NCBI GenBank assembly: GCA_004352715.1
Contig: SCFE01000113.1
Location: 1,240,896-1,304,895, forward strand
Source: Hofstenia miamia
Taxonomy: Eukaryota > Xenacoelomorpha > Acoela
Direction: 5' to 3'
Length of the DNA stretch: 64,000 nt
The position numbers were made by a program, and so were the translations under genes. Below the pieces are notes generated by a model. That model made no database searches, was not told the DNA's origin, and saw only the letters and a list, made by a program, of their open reading frames with translations. Positions 8,850 to 19,719 of this stretch are shown here, piece by piece (position 1 is the stretch's first letter; each line of letters opens with the position of its first letter).

Positions 8850-11800
8850 AAGCAGTGGCGCTAAGGTGGGTAAGATTCATTCAACAAGAAAATATATTTT
8901 GGTATTTAGAGGTCTTGAGATATCTGTAATATAAAACGGCTAAGTTAATCCCCTGCAAACATTCGGATTTTCGAATCGAATTAAACGCAAATACAAACAA
9001 TTTGTATATTGAAATCAATCGACTATTAACGCCATTCAAAAACCAGCTATGCTTAATTTCATAAGACTATCAAACCCATGATTTTCATTAATTTGCACAG
9101 AAGGGTGAGTCGAAAAAGTTTTAAGAAAATCCGATTGGAGATTAACGAGAAAAAAAGAAATTTTCACTCAAATGATCTTTGGAAAATATAAAATACAACC
9201 CTTCAAATCTAGATCACCTACATTGCGGTTAAATGTCAGATTAATGTAATTTTTGAATAACGCAAAAAGAACTGATCATAGAAAGTGAATTTTGACGCTA
9301 AAACTTGTCAAAATTCATATTTATACTCTGAGTAGTAATCAAAATATTTTTCAAAAAATTTACTCAGTTTTCTTCTCACATGACACCAATGTAAATCATC
9401 AATATTTACGCCCTTGAAATTATTTATTATATTTGAGATTAATGTTTTTTATAATAAAGCATATGACCATTATTTAAATAAGCCTAGAAGATTGAAACTT
9501 TAAATGAAACACAATTTACTGATGGTGTTTGACTTTGAAATTTCAAAACAGCTTTTTTCTGTGTAAGATGAAATAAATCCCCACATCAAGTGAAATCAAC
9601 ATGAGGGTTCCAAAAATCTTAACACTAATACGAACATTCTTCGTCCGGTTTTTGTTGCAATTTCTTCAAATATTATATCATTTTGATTTTTGACTGTGGT
9701 GTGGGATATCTAAAATTGTATTATCTTTAGTTTTCAGTTGTGCTCAAAATCGAAATTTTTCCCTTACATCCCTACATAGCAAAAAAACCTCAACTAACCT
9801 TTCTGCACATATACTAAAATAATACATTTTTATTTTCTTTTATCATTAAAATATACTTAGAATTTATTTTTGGATGAAAAATTCATAAAATTGATGATCT
9901 TACTATACATGATGAAGTAAAAAATTTCATTTTCGCAATTCATATCGTGTGAATAGATTACTATGGAGTGGGGATCATTACTATGTGCACTTTTAAGGAT
10001 ATTTTATTCGTAATTTTATCTTGGTTCGTTACATTCAGATTCTGGGTGGCATTACAATTTTTAAAGAGCGATTTGGGTATTGAGGTTTTTCCAATGTGAT
10101 CATAAGACAGGTATATCTGAGAATATGTTAATGATTTATTTTTCAATTGACAGTAAATTTTTAAAATGATGTGGGTCCATTACGGAACTTTTGAAATAGT
10201 ATGTAATAATTACAATGTGTTGACAATACTTGACTTCCAATATGACTATGCGTAATGCAAGCTGTTCTGATGAAATCTATTGCATTATATACTAAGTAGA
10301 ATTCAAAATTGTGTGGGTTCGTTATGTGGAATTACTCTAGAATAATTCATTAAATGTAAAACACACGTTAGGAAAAATGCAGTGTTTGAAATAAAGGTTA
10401 AGACACTGTACTTGACAAATTATTTTTGCAAGGATTCAAATTATAAATTTGATGTTCTGCTCCAATAAGTCAATTTTCTTGTTGACAATTCAAATTTGAA
10501 TATTGTAATATCTTTCCTATGTCTCCCTTGAACAGGCTACCTGTGAACTACTCCATAAATTAACATAGTATGTCAAAAAACCCTACTGCGAAATTAGCTT
10601 AAGAAACAATGAGTTGCCTATGATATAGAACTAGGTAAACTGAATATCAGATGATGCTTCAGTTAGCCAATAAGAAGTACTGTTTTGTGTAACACGTATC
10701 ATTTTTAATCGTATTTAAGCCATTAACTACTTATTTGTATTATTCAATAATATCTGTGAGGTAGAAAAAGTACACCAAACTGTATCCGCGTAGTAAAAAA
10801 GTAAACTGGTTCTAACTTTTAGAGCATTGTACGACTACAGAGCTTCTATAAGCATTTGAGATTTTATTAAAATATGTAAAAATCTTCATTGGACAAAAAT
10901 ATCGATGGCAGTTTTTGCATATTCGAAACCATATTTTGCAAAATTAATTTTCCTTTTTTATTGAAAAATGGAGGCCCACTTTTTAAGTTAAACCATAAAA
11001 TAATTAAAAACAGATTAAATACATCAAATTCAATTAGATCGAGAAGAAGTCTTTGTGACGTGCTCAATTTTTCCGTCAAAGCAAAACCATTTTAAGGGTA
11101 TTTTGAGTTTGATGGTATTCAATTATTTCAATGTGCATTCCAAAGCGGTTCATTGTGACTTTTAGCTGTGTAAGTATCAAGGATTGCCTACAAAAGTGGT
11201 GTAAGAGGTTTGAGTAAGTTTCGGTTCAAGGCTTGAACTGTAAATTTAACCCACTCTTTAAAACATAAAAAAACGAAATAATTGAATTTGTTTTTAGACC
11301 TATAGTCGCCCTGATTTTTAAGGGTTTGATGGCACTGAAAAAATCTGCAGTCCTAAATCGTTAGAAATTCTGCACACTCTTGTAGTAAAATCATTCTAAT
11401 TTATTGTAATTCTCACGAATAAAGAGTCTTAAAAAGATAAATTACACGAATACATGTTTGGGAAACATTACAAAATACATTCTAATTCTTCTACATTCTG
11501 TGATGGTTTTCAAAAATAATTTTAATCTCTTATAGCTCACGAACAAAAACTGATAGTTACATCTTGCTCCAATATTCAGCCGTTGGGTTATAAAGCATAT
11601 GGAACAAACTCCAACACAATTTCCCAATATTTTTCACTGTAAATCGTTCATTAGGGGATAAGTTTCAAATAAAATCGCGAAAATAACAGTACGCCTCAAA
11701 CCATAATTTTTGGACAGAATTTTGGTGAAAAAACCTTACTTTGTTTCGATACAACTGAAAAATTCACTCATCTGCGAGAGAAACAGGGCTGCAAACTACT

Positions 11801-12475
11801 TTCGCGAAGTTTCCATAAAACTCCGCCAGTTTTCCTGGAGCAAATCTGTAGTATTTGTTAAAAAATTTGGGTGTTTGTTTTTGATATCCGATGTAGACAA
11901 TGACACATGCACTGTTGTATTTTGATAGAATTTCTTTTGCAGAGCTGAATTGGTACAATAATTTACAAACTTCCATTCGCAAATAAAACTGGACTTCTAA
12001 AACAATTGAAAGATTTAAATAAAATAAGAAGAAATTCCTGAGAATTCTTAACCTATACCTATCCAGCAAATATTATGGTTGAATAGAACGCCTATGTTAT
12101 GTATCGCATGAGTTCGTTTAAGGCGAGAGTTTAAAATATATGCCGTCCCTTCGTAAGGCTTGCCATTGTGTTAGATTTTTCCAACAACACAACAGCAAAC
12201 ACTTTTGTGCCATATAAAAGGCAGAACACGACACAACAGTCATTAATTGTATTATTAAGGTATTAATCAAAGTTCAAGGATAGCAAATGCGATTTTTGTT
12301 TCACCAAATCTGTTAATAACAAAATATAATGATTCCAATATAACCACAGCAATCCGAAATAGTAATTAGTTATTGCATTTAAATGTATACTGAAGTATTT
12401 GCAATAAAATCCAAAAATTTTCTTTTTAATCAAAAAAATACTGTGAATGATAACTTCGTAATAAATAGTAGAGGC
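8850..12475. other. AT-rich non-coding sequence
   Basis: Frames are short and compositionally indistinguishable from background. I see no transposase, polymerase or conserved motif. If the microexon gene continues, this could be intron, but no further exon pair with good splice sites and matching phase was found. Confidence 0.5.
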
Positions 12476-12560
12476 CGAGCGTACGAAGTGCCACTTTTTT
12501 CTGATTGGTCGAGAGGTGACCTTTGACCTCTGCCAGCTCGTGGATATTAACGGGGGTGTT
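12473..12560. promoter_or_regulatory. GC-richer patch with a perfect DR1 element and an inverted CCAAT box
   Basis: Within AT-rich surroundings, TGACCT-T-TGACCT occupies 12517-12529. On the minus strand this is AGGTCA-A-AGGTCA, a perfect direct repeat with one-base spacing, the classical site for HNF4 or RXR/USP-type nuclear receptors. ATTGG (CCAAT on the other strand) lies at 12504-12508, and CpG dinucleotides cluster at 12478-12490 and near 12540. A first exon may follow, with cag|gtttgt at about 12718 as a possible donor. Binding and promoter activity are inference. Confidence 0.4.
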
Positions 12561-12729
12561 GCATTGACATCATGGAAATTGTCATTTTGTATTGATTCAC
12601 TTACTTAATAGTTTTTGTGATATTTACAGAGGGTCAATTTAGTTTACATGTTTATTTGTTTGCATACCTCTATTTGTTGCTAATATACGTGACATTGTTA
12701 GCTGGGGGTTTACATCAGGTTTGTGATAA

Positions 12730-13800
12730 TACATTGTTGACTAATTCGTAATTTTCCTTTACTTAAAAAATTCCGTGCATATCTATTTTTTAGCTAGTCT
12801 ATGTACACATTTTAATTCGTCTTTTGGGAAACCATACAATGCAACAAAAGGTTATATTTCGTTTTTTTCAAATGCGCAGCTACTCAATTGTAACTATTCT
12901 TACATTTAATTCGATTTTCGCTATGTTACTAATTAGAATCAGGAAATAGGTTTTCAAATACAATGCAGAAAATATGCTTCAAACTTAATAAACCAATGTT
13001 TGAATTATAGGCATAATAAATCGCTAAAAAATGTAATTCCTAAAGTAGATGATAAAACGAATTTCATTTGCTGAAAAATCAAAACTTGTTTATGCCAAAA
13101 CTCGCACTTTCTAATATTTGAACATATTTAAACGCATGTTGTATAATCCACAAGACAAGACAAAATGTAATTTATTTCACGATTCACTTATAATAATCGT
13201 ATATACACTTAAGTTTGTCTATTGTTCATGTCATTGTTGATGTTTAGTTCGTATATTGTCACAATCTTTTCCAAAGTACGCATCCATCGTCGTTTTTCGG
13301 CAAAGGTTGTTCATCTGCTAGTCTTAAGAATGAAGAATATCAACTCCAAATGAGATATCTAAGTATAGAATAAGAAATATGCATATGCAAGGCTTTTTTC
13401 AAAATTAAATGGGAAATAAACTCTTCAACTATTGTGTGTATTACACACGTTGTGTGATAGACAATTTCTATCAATAACAGACTGAATTTACCATGGGAAT
13501 GAAACGAGAGGAGAACTTCATAATTAAATAAGTACAAACTCGCACACACACGAATTAAATCAAGAAGGGAATATAATAAACGTTATCGTTTTTTTATTAG
13601 CAATCTATCTAATGTACAATAAATACGACCGAAAATGTTTAAAATGCTTTATCGAGATTCTTTTAGTGCTGAAGCGAAATAAAAAAAGAGAAATAGCAAT
13701 TGTCTAAAAGCACAATAATCAAAAGGTATGATTAAAAAATACATGTAGGTATGAGAAATGTAAAGAATTTTTATTTGTTCTATTTCTAAAATTCTATTAT
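12730..13800. other. AT-rich sequence without recognised genes
   Basis: No coding motif or element terminus was identified. If the patch at 12.5 kb is a promoter, this could be its first intron. Confidence 0.4.
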
Positions 13801-13811
13801 TTTTCTATCAG

Positions 13812-13871
13812 CTTGGAGAAGTTCAAACTTTTACTAATTGTGAAGCAATGTCTTTATTACACGGGTCTTGA
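13812..13871 (+). CDS. Possible terminal exon, unidentified
   Basis: A pyrimidine-rich acceptor (ttctattatttttctatcag) is followed directly by an open 19-codon frame, LGEVQTFTNCEAMSLLHGS, then TGA. AATAAA lies about 60 bp downstream at 13931. No homology is recognised and the frame is short, so this is only a candidate. Confidence 0.2.
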   Translation, partial: LGEVQTFTNCEAMSLLHGS

Positions 13872-13939
13872 TTAGAAAAACTTTGACTTACAAAAAATAT
13901 AACTAATATATTGAAAATTTTATTAAGTACAATAAAATG

Positions 13940-14580
13940 ATGGCAATTAATAACGATTAATTCGGTATTTCAGCAGTGCCGTATGCCTCTCAGTTAGGGG
14001 TGCAACCCCTCCTGCATTTAGCTGTCACATAGCATTGAGTGTGTATCTTAGCAATAACTTTACATATCCAAAGACACACATTCATTTTGATAGTTTCACA
14101 AATAATAACAATGAAGCCAATAACAATTATCTAAGCTGCTTTAAGTTCTTGAATAGATAAACCTTAAGCTGCTTAAGAATTTTTAAGTGTGCTGGTAACA
14201 GCATAATGCGTGCTGCTAACAACTAATTAAATTGGTTTCCACTAACAAGGCACTTTTGTGCTATATTTTTCTGTTTTTCGGGGGCATTATAAGAGCTCTG
14301 TGAATTAATTTAAGTTCATGCATTACTGTTTACAAAGCTCATTATTGGATAATACTCTAAAATAAGAACAAATGAAATTGAAAATAGTAAATCATTGAAT
14401 TTTTTATCGCCCAAATTAGGAATTCGGATTTTAATTGGCTCTGATCAAAAGCAGCAACTTGTTCATAAACAAATCTGAAAATCAATCATACTTATTTGAC
14501 TGATACATAAATAGGGAAAAATTCAAATCTGAAATATTTTTCAAATCCAAATCTGGCGTCACTTTAGTTATTACTAATAA
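13940..14580. other. Non-coding sequence with a possible transposon end
   Basis: Around 13975-14012 a GC-richer strip (cagtgccgtatgcctctcag) resembles a hAT terminus, but no matching inverted copy was found nearby. The remainder is AT-rich without features. Confidence 0.3.
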
Positions 14581-14583
14581 TAC

Positions 14584-14814
14584 ATGGGTAGAAGTTGCTC
14601 TGTAGCAGGTTATTACTCTAAGCCTAACGTTCCAATGTATGGTTTTCCAAGTGATCCTGAAAGACGGACAATTTGGCTCGCCAGTCTGCCAAATATAATT
14701 ACTAATGTAATGCAAAATATGGCAGTGTGTGGATTACACTTCCAGGACGATGTGCAAAAAGAAAAAACAAAAGGTAGTGTTTTTTGCAATATGTGTACAT
14801 GTCTGAGCGTCTAA
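14584..14814 (+). CDS. THAP-like zinc-finger domain exon
   Basis: THAP domains are C2CH zinc fingers that bind DNA in host regulators and in P-element-type transposases. The frame MGRSCSVAGYYSKPNV...MYGFPSDPERRTIWLASLP...VCGLHF follows the THAP layout: N-terminal Cys, FPxDPERRxxWL, then CxxHF. The second Cys of the expected C-x(2-4)-C pair is Tyr here (CSVAGYY), so zinc binding would be impaired. The C-terminal AVPTF box is not seen. The frame passes gtagtg at 14774 (AAAAG|gtagtg), a plausible donor, which would make this the first exon of a longer gene and the codons beyond it intronic. It could equally be a relic of a P-like or THAP-bearing transposon. The next gene starts 290 bp downstream and is unrelated. 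Confidence 0.5.
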   Translation: MGRSCSVAGYYSKPNVPMYGFPSDPERRTIWLASLPNIITNVMQNMAVCGLHFQDDVQKEKTKGSVFCNMCTCLSV

Positions 14815-15102
14815 AGTATATATTAATATGCACATTATAATAACTCATGTAGATCCTAATTAGGCTATTCGTTGACTTCATATACAGTTTCGATTACATA
14901 TCAGATTTTTTAGTAAATGATATGTTCAAGAAATTTTGAAGTTTGATCTTTTCCTATTTCAACAGTAAATTTTAGTTCTTCAACTTGGTTGCTTAGATAT
15001 TTTTTATAAATACAGTAGAATTGCTTATAAAAATAAAGAGGCTTAATGGCAGTTCCAACTCTGATATCGCAGTCACTCCCCAGCTGCTAATTTAAATTTG
15101 CT

Positions 15103-17635
15103 ATGTTAATATTTCAAAATGTGATAACCGCAGTAAAATATATAATATTTTTATGTATTCTTAGCATTTTGTGTTTGTCACTCTCAAGTACCAACGGGTC
15201 GTTCTGGGTTAAGTTATCTTGTGGAGTTGAACATTTAATAAAAAATGTTTTATCGTATTATGAATTTAATCATTTTGAGACTTTTAGAACATCGTCAAGC
15301 ACAACTAAGTAAATGTACTGAGTTTCACCCACGTTGTTGGTACTGGCCAGATTTATCATCTTTGTACACTGGAATGGAACATCACATTCGATTCTATGAA
15401 GAAACTACAGCAAATAGATATTACCCAGTAAGCATCCTGCGACCTGATTTCACATGGGCACTTAATTATTCTGAAAGCCAAGTGCTGATTTTTAAGGACT
15501 ATGGTCCGGGCTGTGTTATGAGAATTCATAGTCATTATCCTCGAACACAAGGTAATGCTGAAGTTGACTTTACGATTCCATTCAAATGATCTGCTTTAAG
15601 CAACTTTGCCTTTGAATATAAAAAGTGCCAAATAAAGGCTTTGAATATGTAATAATTTATTCCAACATATTAAAAAAATTTTTTCAATATAAAATCTCAC
15701 TATTCGGAACAATTTGATAATCTTAAGAAGTAACTTAATTCAAACGACTTTTAATTTGAAATCTGAAATAGTTTTTCATGTGTTACATTAAAGTACTTTT
15801 ATCAAAATTAAATATATAAAATTTTGTTTTTAGCTATTGGTGCAAAGTTGATTTTAGACGGTGTCTCAATTCATGTTAATTTCTACCCAAAGTCATTTAC
15901 AAATGGTGATGTGTTTCCATATTTGCACCCTATTAGCAGAATAAGAGATTTGGAATATGGAAAAAACGGCTACTTGCTGCAGTTTCCATTTTGTTACAAC
16001 TCTTCTGCTGAGGTATACTTGATACTAGCAAATCCAGGCTTCAAAGATTTTAAAACGGCTATGTATGAACTAGCCAAATGTAGTTTCTCTCATAGTAGGT
16101 TTACTTGTGGTCATTACAGTTGTTTGTATGGAATTGTTACATCCATTAAAATACCATTTGGAAAGCATCTTATTAACAAGTTTTCAATCAAAGCGTATGA
16201 AACTTTGGAAGAACCATATAGGGAATTAGCTCAAGATTTAAGGGATTTTCCTCGGTTTACAAGAAATAACTGTTTGGAGAATAGCTTAGAAATGGAGGAA
16301 AGCAACATCTTATATAATAGCATGGGATATTCTGGAGTGGTTACGACAATAGAAATTGAGATTAATGATAAGAAAGATGCAGTTTGGTTGAACTATTTCT
16401 TGTCAATTATTGTAGATGGCAATAAATCATTAATTAGCAAGGTAACTTTAAATGGACTGTTTGCTATATCAACAGTTGATAGAACATTTGAATCAATGGC
16501 GAATGGATTTGCACCTTCATCTTGTAATTCTGACTATTTCAGAGGAATCTTTAAGTTACCAATGCCATTCAGTAGTAGCCTAAAAGTAATTTTACACAGT
16601 GAAGCCAAATCTAAAGTGTTTTACCGAATTTCTGTTGATAAAAAAATACACAAACATTCTATTTCTTACTTAAAAATAGTTCAAACAGCTTTCAATTTTT
16701 TTCCATTTGAATCCGCAAAAGTGCTCTTAAACATAACAAATTCCACTGGCAGATACGTAGGAATGTCCATAAGTGCGATATGCAAATATGCAATATTGGA
16801 GCATCGAAACAAGTATAATCTTGTTGAGACTGATATTGACATATGGAAAGACAGACTCAAACTTCCTGTGTCATATGGGACTGGATTGGAAGATTACTTT
16901 GGATATAACAGTGCATGCTTGGGAGTGCAAAAAACATTAGCTTTTCAAGGATGCATCAGTAGTGTTGATCAAAAAACTAAAAGAGAAAGTTTGTATTTTT
17001 ATCGATATCACTTTTTTGATCCCGTTTTTTTCTTTGATTCTTTCGAAATCGCTTGGGAGGGCGAGGGCGATAAGATCTCAGTTGAAAAACAGATTCCAAT
17101 GCAATCTTTGTATGAATTGGAAGTAACCAAGAAGCCTTTCATAACAGCAACCAGCTTTCTTTATCTTGAAAAGCAAGAATCAAAAATGATTTTGGTAGAT
17201 TCGTTCGAAATAGGGAAGGTAAAGTCGAGAAGTGCTCATAAGTTTCAAACAAAGCAAAGTGATTTAAACTGTACTAAATCTAAGCCCACACGATACACTG
17301 GACTTAAACATCAAGGTTTTCCACTGAGCGCTAACATATGCAGCTTAAAATTACCTTTTGTTTTTCACATAAATGCTAAAGTTAACGCAGACTTATTAAT
17401 TAGAAGACATTTTCACTGCATTCCTTTTGATTGGAATAGTGAAGCAAACATTAAGATAAACGATAAGTTTGTTGGTCGTTGGTTCACTCCTAAAGGATCT
17501 ATTAATGAATCCCATTCATTATGTGATCATGAGATTGCAGTAGACAAAAGCTTTATTAAAAGTGAAAATAAAATAGAAATCCAACCACTAACTACTTGGA
17601 GAGATTTTAAATTAGAATTTTTCTCAATTTTATAG
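15103..17635 (+). CDS. Secreted DUF2961 / glycoside hydrolase family 172-like protein, three exons
   Basis: Model: exons 15103-15187, 15288-15551 and 15834-17635, 2151 nt and 716 residues, all phases agreeing. The second intron is strongly supported (CAAG|gtaatg ... tgtttttag|CT, joining RTQ to AIGAKLILDG). The first intron uses a weaker donor (CAA|gtacca) and acceptor cttttag and is inference. The N-terminus is a signal peptide (VKYIIFLCILSILCLSLS), implying secretion. Family hallmarks are visible: DYGPGCVMRIHS near the N-terminus, GTGLEDYFGY (about 16877) matching the family GTGTEDYF, and YRYHFFDPVFFFDSF (about 16998) matching YRxHxxDPI. GH172 members known from bacteria act on fructose dianhydrides and D-arabinofuranosides; the substrate here is unknown. 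The 1.8-kb last exon has no stop, unlike the surrounding transposons, so it is probably functional. AATAAA occurs at about 17839. Confidence 0.75.
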
Positions 17636-17920
17636 TTATTTCAAAATGCACTGGCATTAATTTAGTTTTGAAGAATTAATTTAATGCATTTTATTTTATA
17701 CAATTGCTTCATTAAATGATTTACATGTAGTGGAAACATTACAATCTCTGTTTCCTATAAAAGAGATTTTAAGCTGAAGTTTTTCTCAATTTTATTTTAA
17801 TTTTGAAAATGCAGTGTCTTTAATGTACTTTTTAGTAATAAATTTTATGTAATGCAATTGTTTTGTTTATGACATGCGTGTGGTGGAAATATAAGCGTTC
17901 TTTCTATAAAATGTACATGT
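17600..17920. repeat. Tandem duplication of the 3' end and 3' UTR of the GH172-like gene
   Basis: The segment gagattttaaattagaattt...ctcaattttat at about 17601 recurs at about 17765 as gagattttaagctgaagttt...ctcaattttat. Parallel downstream motifs follow (tacaattgcttc.../gcaattgttttg; gtagtggaaac/gtggtggaaat; ttcctataaaa/ttctataaaat). The period is about 165 bp. The second copy is non-coding and diverged. Confidence 0.75.
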
Positions 17921-17929
17921 AATAAATTT

Positions 17930-18240
17930 TATATTTAGTTTCAAATTTTTTTAATTTCACATTGTTTTGTCACGGCATGTCGAAAAATATGTTTTTGTTG
18001 CAATTCATTCAAATTTTCAGAAGTAAATTCGGATATAATAAAAATATTCCACGTATAATTTAATGAAGTTCTATCGTCTACTTTACAAGATATACTTAGA
18101 CAATTTAGTTGATAACTACTACTTACAAAATCAAAAGTAACGAAACTATTTGGGAATTTATTAAGTAAAAACTTTAAAGAATCTAATCATTATTAACCAA
18201 TTGACTGTCTCGTCTTAAAGACAAATATAATCAAACAACA
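17930..18240. other. AT-rich intergenic sequence
   Basis: Nothing recognised between the 3' UTR repeats and the next decayed element. Confidence 0.6.
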
Positions 18241-18730
18241 TATCTTTTGTTCACCACCCATCAAAGCGCTCTTCAAAACTTTTCATTTGTTGATGCATTC
18301 TTTCGCCATGCTCTTCGGAAAAAGTGACAATATATTTCGAAAATTGTTCTTGATACCTAAAGAGCAGTTTCATTTTATTGTCATTCGCTGCACAGCAAGA
18401 TTTTTGTATGAATGTATCAAATGATTTATTTTTTCTTTCCAGTCGAAACAAACATCTTGACCAAAAGCGCGTGAAACAACAGAATGGAATGAACCCCCCA
18501 AACCTCTTCCTGTATTGGATCTATGGAAAAGCGGAATTGTTCATCATTAAAAAGTCGTCGGATTTCGGGTAAATTGAAGACACTGTTTTCTAGTTTTGCA
18601 TGCATATGAGAAACATGCAGTTACCTTGTCCCAATTTTTAGCAAACACTTTAAATAAAACAAGTTTTAAATTTAGGTATATTTTTTAGTTGAGAAGAGCT
18701 CAGCTAAGGTTGAATGATGCAGATGAATTT

Positions 18731-18732
<2 letters not shown>

Positions 18733-18765
<33 letters not shown>
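18733..18765. repeat. (AT)n microsatellite
   Basis: About 16 AT units, inside the decayed minus-strand element. Confidence 0.95.
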
Positions 18766-18767
<2 letters not shown>

Positions 18768-18779
18768 ACTTTTTCAGGC

Positions 18780-18905
18780 TTTGATTCATTCCAGAGTAGA
18801 GTCCGACGCCGATAATAAATTCATCGGCGGNATATATTTTATTTTTTCGGGTTTGGATTCATTCCAGAGTAGAGTCCGACGCCGATAATAAATTCATCGG
18901 CGGTG
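18780..18905. repeat. Identical ~48-bp direct repeat flanking a single N
   Basis: The string beginning gattcattccagagtagag and ending attcatcggcgg occurs just before the N at 18831 and again from about 18856. The second copy continues into a GC-rich hairpin-like stretch (ggcggtggcggccccgccgg). The N at the junction suggests an assembly join. Confidence 0.85.
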
Positions 18906-19719
18906 GCGGCCCCGCCGGCGTATACCACGTATGCTAAAAATAATTAAATTTGATTAAAAAATTGTCTGAATAGGCTTATACCGTGTTTTACAGGCCCACT
19001 CACCGAGTGCACATGCATGAAGCTACAGTTCGGTGTGTATATAGGCCTATATAAACCTAACATTTTTGTGTATATCAATTTTTTCGGTCAGTCACGTCAC
19101 TCTCATAACATTCTGTTATGAAAAAGTCCTACTTAAAGTAAATCACAATATGAACGTTGTACGCCGATGGAAATCGGGCTCTATTCCAGAGTGAGTTGTT
19201 AGCTTCTTAAGAGATTTCTTTGACATGTTCTTGCTTAGTTTTAGTTCTCTGCAGAAATCATTAAAAAATCTTCATTCCAGTAGAAAAGCTTCTCATCAGC
19301 CTCCATTTGCTATAAAACATCATCGACTGAATAGTCAAAGAATCAACTTTTGGAATTTTACAATTGACATTTTTTTTGAAAGGCGTTTTGGCAATTGAGC
19401 TAGAATAGCATTTTGCATTTTCTGAAGCTGTGAATGGACAATTCTGTCCAAATATGTGGTAGAATAAATTTAAAATACCTTCTAGATTTGCGATAAGAAC
19501 ACCTTTGACAAGTAGAGCAAATGTACGATGGGGCAAAGTCCTTCTCACAATCAGCAGGAGATGATTTAAAAAAATTCCAATCCCTTTTTTGAATCTGCAG
19601 TAATTAGCATTTTTTACATTGAGCACAAGCAAAGCAAAACGAATCAGGATTTGCTTTATGCCTACGAGATAATATAATATGAAAATAATAAACAACTTCT
19701 GTGTATTTGTATTTTATAC

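Larger units (their letters stand above)
18245..19712 (-). mobile_element. Decayed element or gene of an arthropod-common unknown family (Cys-rich N-terminus, EHGERxHQ C-terminus)
   Basis: Three minus-strand remnants lie in order. About 19712-19420: PDSFCFACAQC, WNFFKSSPADCEKDFAPSY and ICSTCQRC, resembling the Cys-rich start CYVCG...WAPH..C.TC of a protein family found in many copies in arthropod genomes. About 19275-19150: LNDFCRELKLSKNMSKKSL, equivalent to that family's LNDLVRDLxLSK segment. About 18451-18251: FSEEHGERMHQQMKSFEERF, equivalent to its EHGERFHQDI...MExRYxG segment. Multiple stops and frameshifts interrupt it. The family's function is not known to me; its copy number suggests a mobile element. 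A microsatellite and a duplicated 50-mer lie in the middle. Recognition is from memory of family sequences and needs a search. Confidence 0.45.

Noticed and set aside
8860-8885. CAGTGGCGCTAAGG as a hAT terminus
   Set aside because: No inverted partner or duplication was found nearby.
11205-11245. ggttcaaggcttgaac as a tRNA B box
   Set aside because: It is a simple palindrome; no A box or acceptor stem at tRNA spacing.
18780-19195. Possible MITE with inverted ends around tccagagtagagtccgacgccgat
   Set aside because: The right-hand end is better explained as coding sequence of the decayed minus-strand element (LKKLTTHSGIEPDFHRR), so the apparent inverted match is probably incidental.
19261-19695. 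144-codon minus-strand frame rich in hydrophobic residues
   Set aside because: It is an alternative frame of the decayed element; the adjacent frame carries the meaningful Cys pattern.
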